The notes beneath the pieces are model-generated. The model saw nothing but the letters and a program-made list of their open reading frames with translations, was not told the DNA's origin and did no database searches. From NCBI GenBank assembly GCA_030037175.1, contig JASHRV010000236.1:1-39196 (forward strand): DNA of 39,196 nt, written 5' to 3'. Origin of the DNA: Acetobacteraceae bacterium (GTDB taxonomy: Bacteria; Pseudomonadota; Alphaproteobacteria; Acetobacterales; Acetobacteraceae). Numbering within the stretch: the stretch's first letter is position 1; each line of letters begins with the position of its first letter. Shown in pieces: positions 38,039 through 39,196 of this stretch. The position numbers and the translations under genes are program-made.

Positions 38039-39052
38039 TCATGTCGGCCGCCCCGTATCGGACAGGGGCGCGCCGAGCGGATAGTGGCACGCCACCTCCC
38101 AGCCGCGATGGTGTGGTGCGAGCATGGGCCGCTCGCCGCGGCAGCGGTCGGCCGCGAAAGCGCAGCGCGGGTGGAAGGGGCAGCCCGGCGGCGGGTCGAT
38201 CGGGCTCGGCACGTCGCCTTCGAGAATGATCCGCTTGCGGTTCGGCGCCGAGGGATCGGGCACCGGCACGGCCGAGATCAGCGCCTGGGTATAGGGATGG
38301 GCGGGCGCGCTCAGCACCGAATCGGTCGGGCCGATCTCGACGATCGCGCCGAGATACATCACCGCCACGCGCGTGGAGACCTGCCGCACCACCGAGAGAT
38401 CGTGCGCGATGAAGACGTAGGTGAGACCCAGCCTTTCCTGCAGATCCATGAAGAGATTGACGATCTGCGCCTGCACCGACGCATCGAGCGCCGAGACCGG
38501 CTCGTCGGCGACGATCAGGCGAGGCGCGAGGGCGAGCGCGCGGGCAATGCCGATGCGCTGCTGCTGGCCGCCCGAGAATTCGTGCGGAAAACGCTCGGCA
38601 TGCTCCGCGAGCAGCCCGACCTCGCGCAGCAGCGTGCGCACGCGGGCCGCGATCTCGGCGCGCGTGCCGCGGCGATGCACGATCAGCGGCTCGGCGAGCA
38701 GCTCGCCCACGCGCCGGCGCGGGTTGAGCGATGCGGCCGGGTCCTGGAACACCATCTGCATGCGCGCCCGCAGCGCGCGCAGCGCCCGCGCGCCGAGCGC
38801 GGTGATGTCCGCGCCCTCGAACAGGATATGCCCCTCGCTCACCTCGTAGAGCCGCGTCAGGCAGCGGCCGAGCGTCGATTTGCCGCAGCCCGATTCGCCG
38901 ACGAGACCGAGCGTTTCGCCCTCCTGGACCGCAAGCGAGACCTGCTCGACCGCGTGCACCACCTTGTTGAAGCGCGCCAGCAAATGATTGCCGACGCGGT
39001 AGCGCTTGCTGACCTTGACGGCCTCGATCAGCGGGCGCGCCGCGCCGCTCAC
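38039..39052 (-). CDS. Oligopeptide ABC importer, second ATPase (OppF family)
   Basis: A 337-residue ATPase. I start it at the GTG at 39052 ([18 protein letters not shown]), which overlaps the preceding gene's stop (GTGA); an upstream ATG at 39121 is in frame but lies inside that gene. Motifs: Walker [11 protein letters not shown]-loop [12 protein letters not shown], signature [15 protein letters not shown], Walker [14 protein letters not shown]-loop IAHDLSVV, and the C-terminal cysteine block [15 protein letters not shown]. It is the end of a second peptide-type importer operon, distinct from the one at 14592-21124, and stops just before the xylF control region. Confidence 0.94.
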   Translation of the reverse strand: MSGAARPLIEAVKVSKRYRVGNHLLARFNKVVHAVEQVSLAVQEGETLGLVGESGCGKSTLGRCLTRLYEVSEGHILFEGADITALGARALRALRARMQMVFQDPAASLNPRRRVGELLAEPLIVHRRGTRAEIAARVRTLLREVGLLAEHAERFPHEFSGGQQQRIGIARALALAPRLIVADEPVSALDASVQAQIVNLFMDLQERLGLTYVFIAHDLSVVRQVSTRVAVMYLGAIVEIGPTDSVLSAPAHPYTQALISAVPVPDPSAPNRKRIILEGDVPSPIDPPPGCPFHPRCAFAADRCRGERPMLAPHHRGWEVACHYPLGAPLSDTGRPT

Positions 39053-39196
39053 GACGCACCCGCCTCCACGCCGAGAAGCTCCGCACGCGCCGCCGCCCGT
39101 GCCTCTTCGGAGAGAATGCATGCGGTCTCATGAGCGGCATCCGCAATGAGCGGCGGGCGCACCGCGCAGGCGGCCATGCGCCAGCGGCAGCGCGGG
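39049..39196 (-). CDS. Oligopeptide ABC importer, first ATPase (OppD family), C-terminal fragment
   Basis: The window edge cuts this gene. The visible 48 codons read RCRWRMAACAVRPPLIADAA... and end [10 protein letters not shown] before the TGA at 39049-39051. The Cys-rich start of this piece matches the C-terminal oligopeptide-transporter motif of OppD/DppD proteins, and the stop overlaps the start of the oppF-like gene by four bases, as in the other importer operon of this window. The catalytic domain lies outside the window. Confidence 0.8.
   Translation of the reverse strand, partial: PRCRWRMAACAVRPPLIADAAHETACILSEEARAAARAELLGVEAGAS

Overview
The window is a GC-rich, densely packed chromosomal segment of an alphaproteobacterium. 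Family resemblance of the proteins, the FbpABC and EfeB-type iron genes, and the style of the intergenic palindromes and A/T-rich inverted repeats all point to Rhodospirillales, most likely Acetobacteraceae. That placement is an inference; no rRNA or other marker is present. I saw no tRNA, IS element, prophage or CRISPR.

Layout, left to right. (1) 1-6462, minus strand: a glycine-cleavage operon gcvT-gcvH-gcvP preceded by a tandem glycine riboswitch, then a short-chain dehydrogenase-fold protein lacking the usual catalytic tyrosine, then an AmpH-like serine hydrolase cut by the window edge. (2) 6548-7967, plus strand: thrB overlapping rnhA. (3) 8244-10883, minus strand: alaS. (4) 11521-13223, plus strand: a small secreted orphan and a DMT/EamA permease. 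(5) 13415-14293, minus strand: a TauD-family dioxygenase. (6) 14592-21124, minus strand: a complete Dpp/Opp-type ABC operon with an acetamidase/formamidase gene between the binding protein and the two ATPases. (7) 21248-24967, plus strand: an Fbp-type ferric iron ABC importer. (8) 25100-27446, plus strand: an NHL-like beta-propeller protein followed by an EfeB-like DyP peroxidase, behind a near-consensus Fur box. (9) 27816-37871, minus strand: a xylose-type ABC importer (xylF and a fused xylG-xylH), then gap, pgk, a three-BON-domain protein, pfkB and ppsA. (10) 38039-39196, minus strand: the ATPase end of a second oligopeptide importer.

The most notable system is block 9. Four sites of the CRP/FNR type (TTGA-N6-TCAA or one mismatch from it) sit before xylF, gap, the BON gene and ppsA. 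Two of them have a -10-like element at the spacing expected of FNR-activated promoters. The simplest reading is an oxygen- or redox-responsive sugar-uptake and lower-glycolysis module, with PEP synthase and a BON-domain envelope protein as companions.

The second notable feature is a family of intergenic palindromic modules. Four modules (A, B, C, D) occur in the order C-D-A-B at 7966-8173 and A-B-C-D at 14341-14546, that is, cyclically permuted. Relatives occur at 13222-13408 and 27610-27710. Three of the four sites lie between convergent genes, and at two of them the repeat itself supplies the TAG stop codon of the upstream gene.
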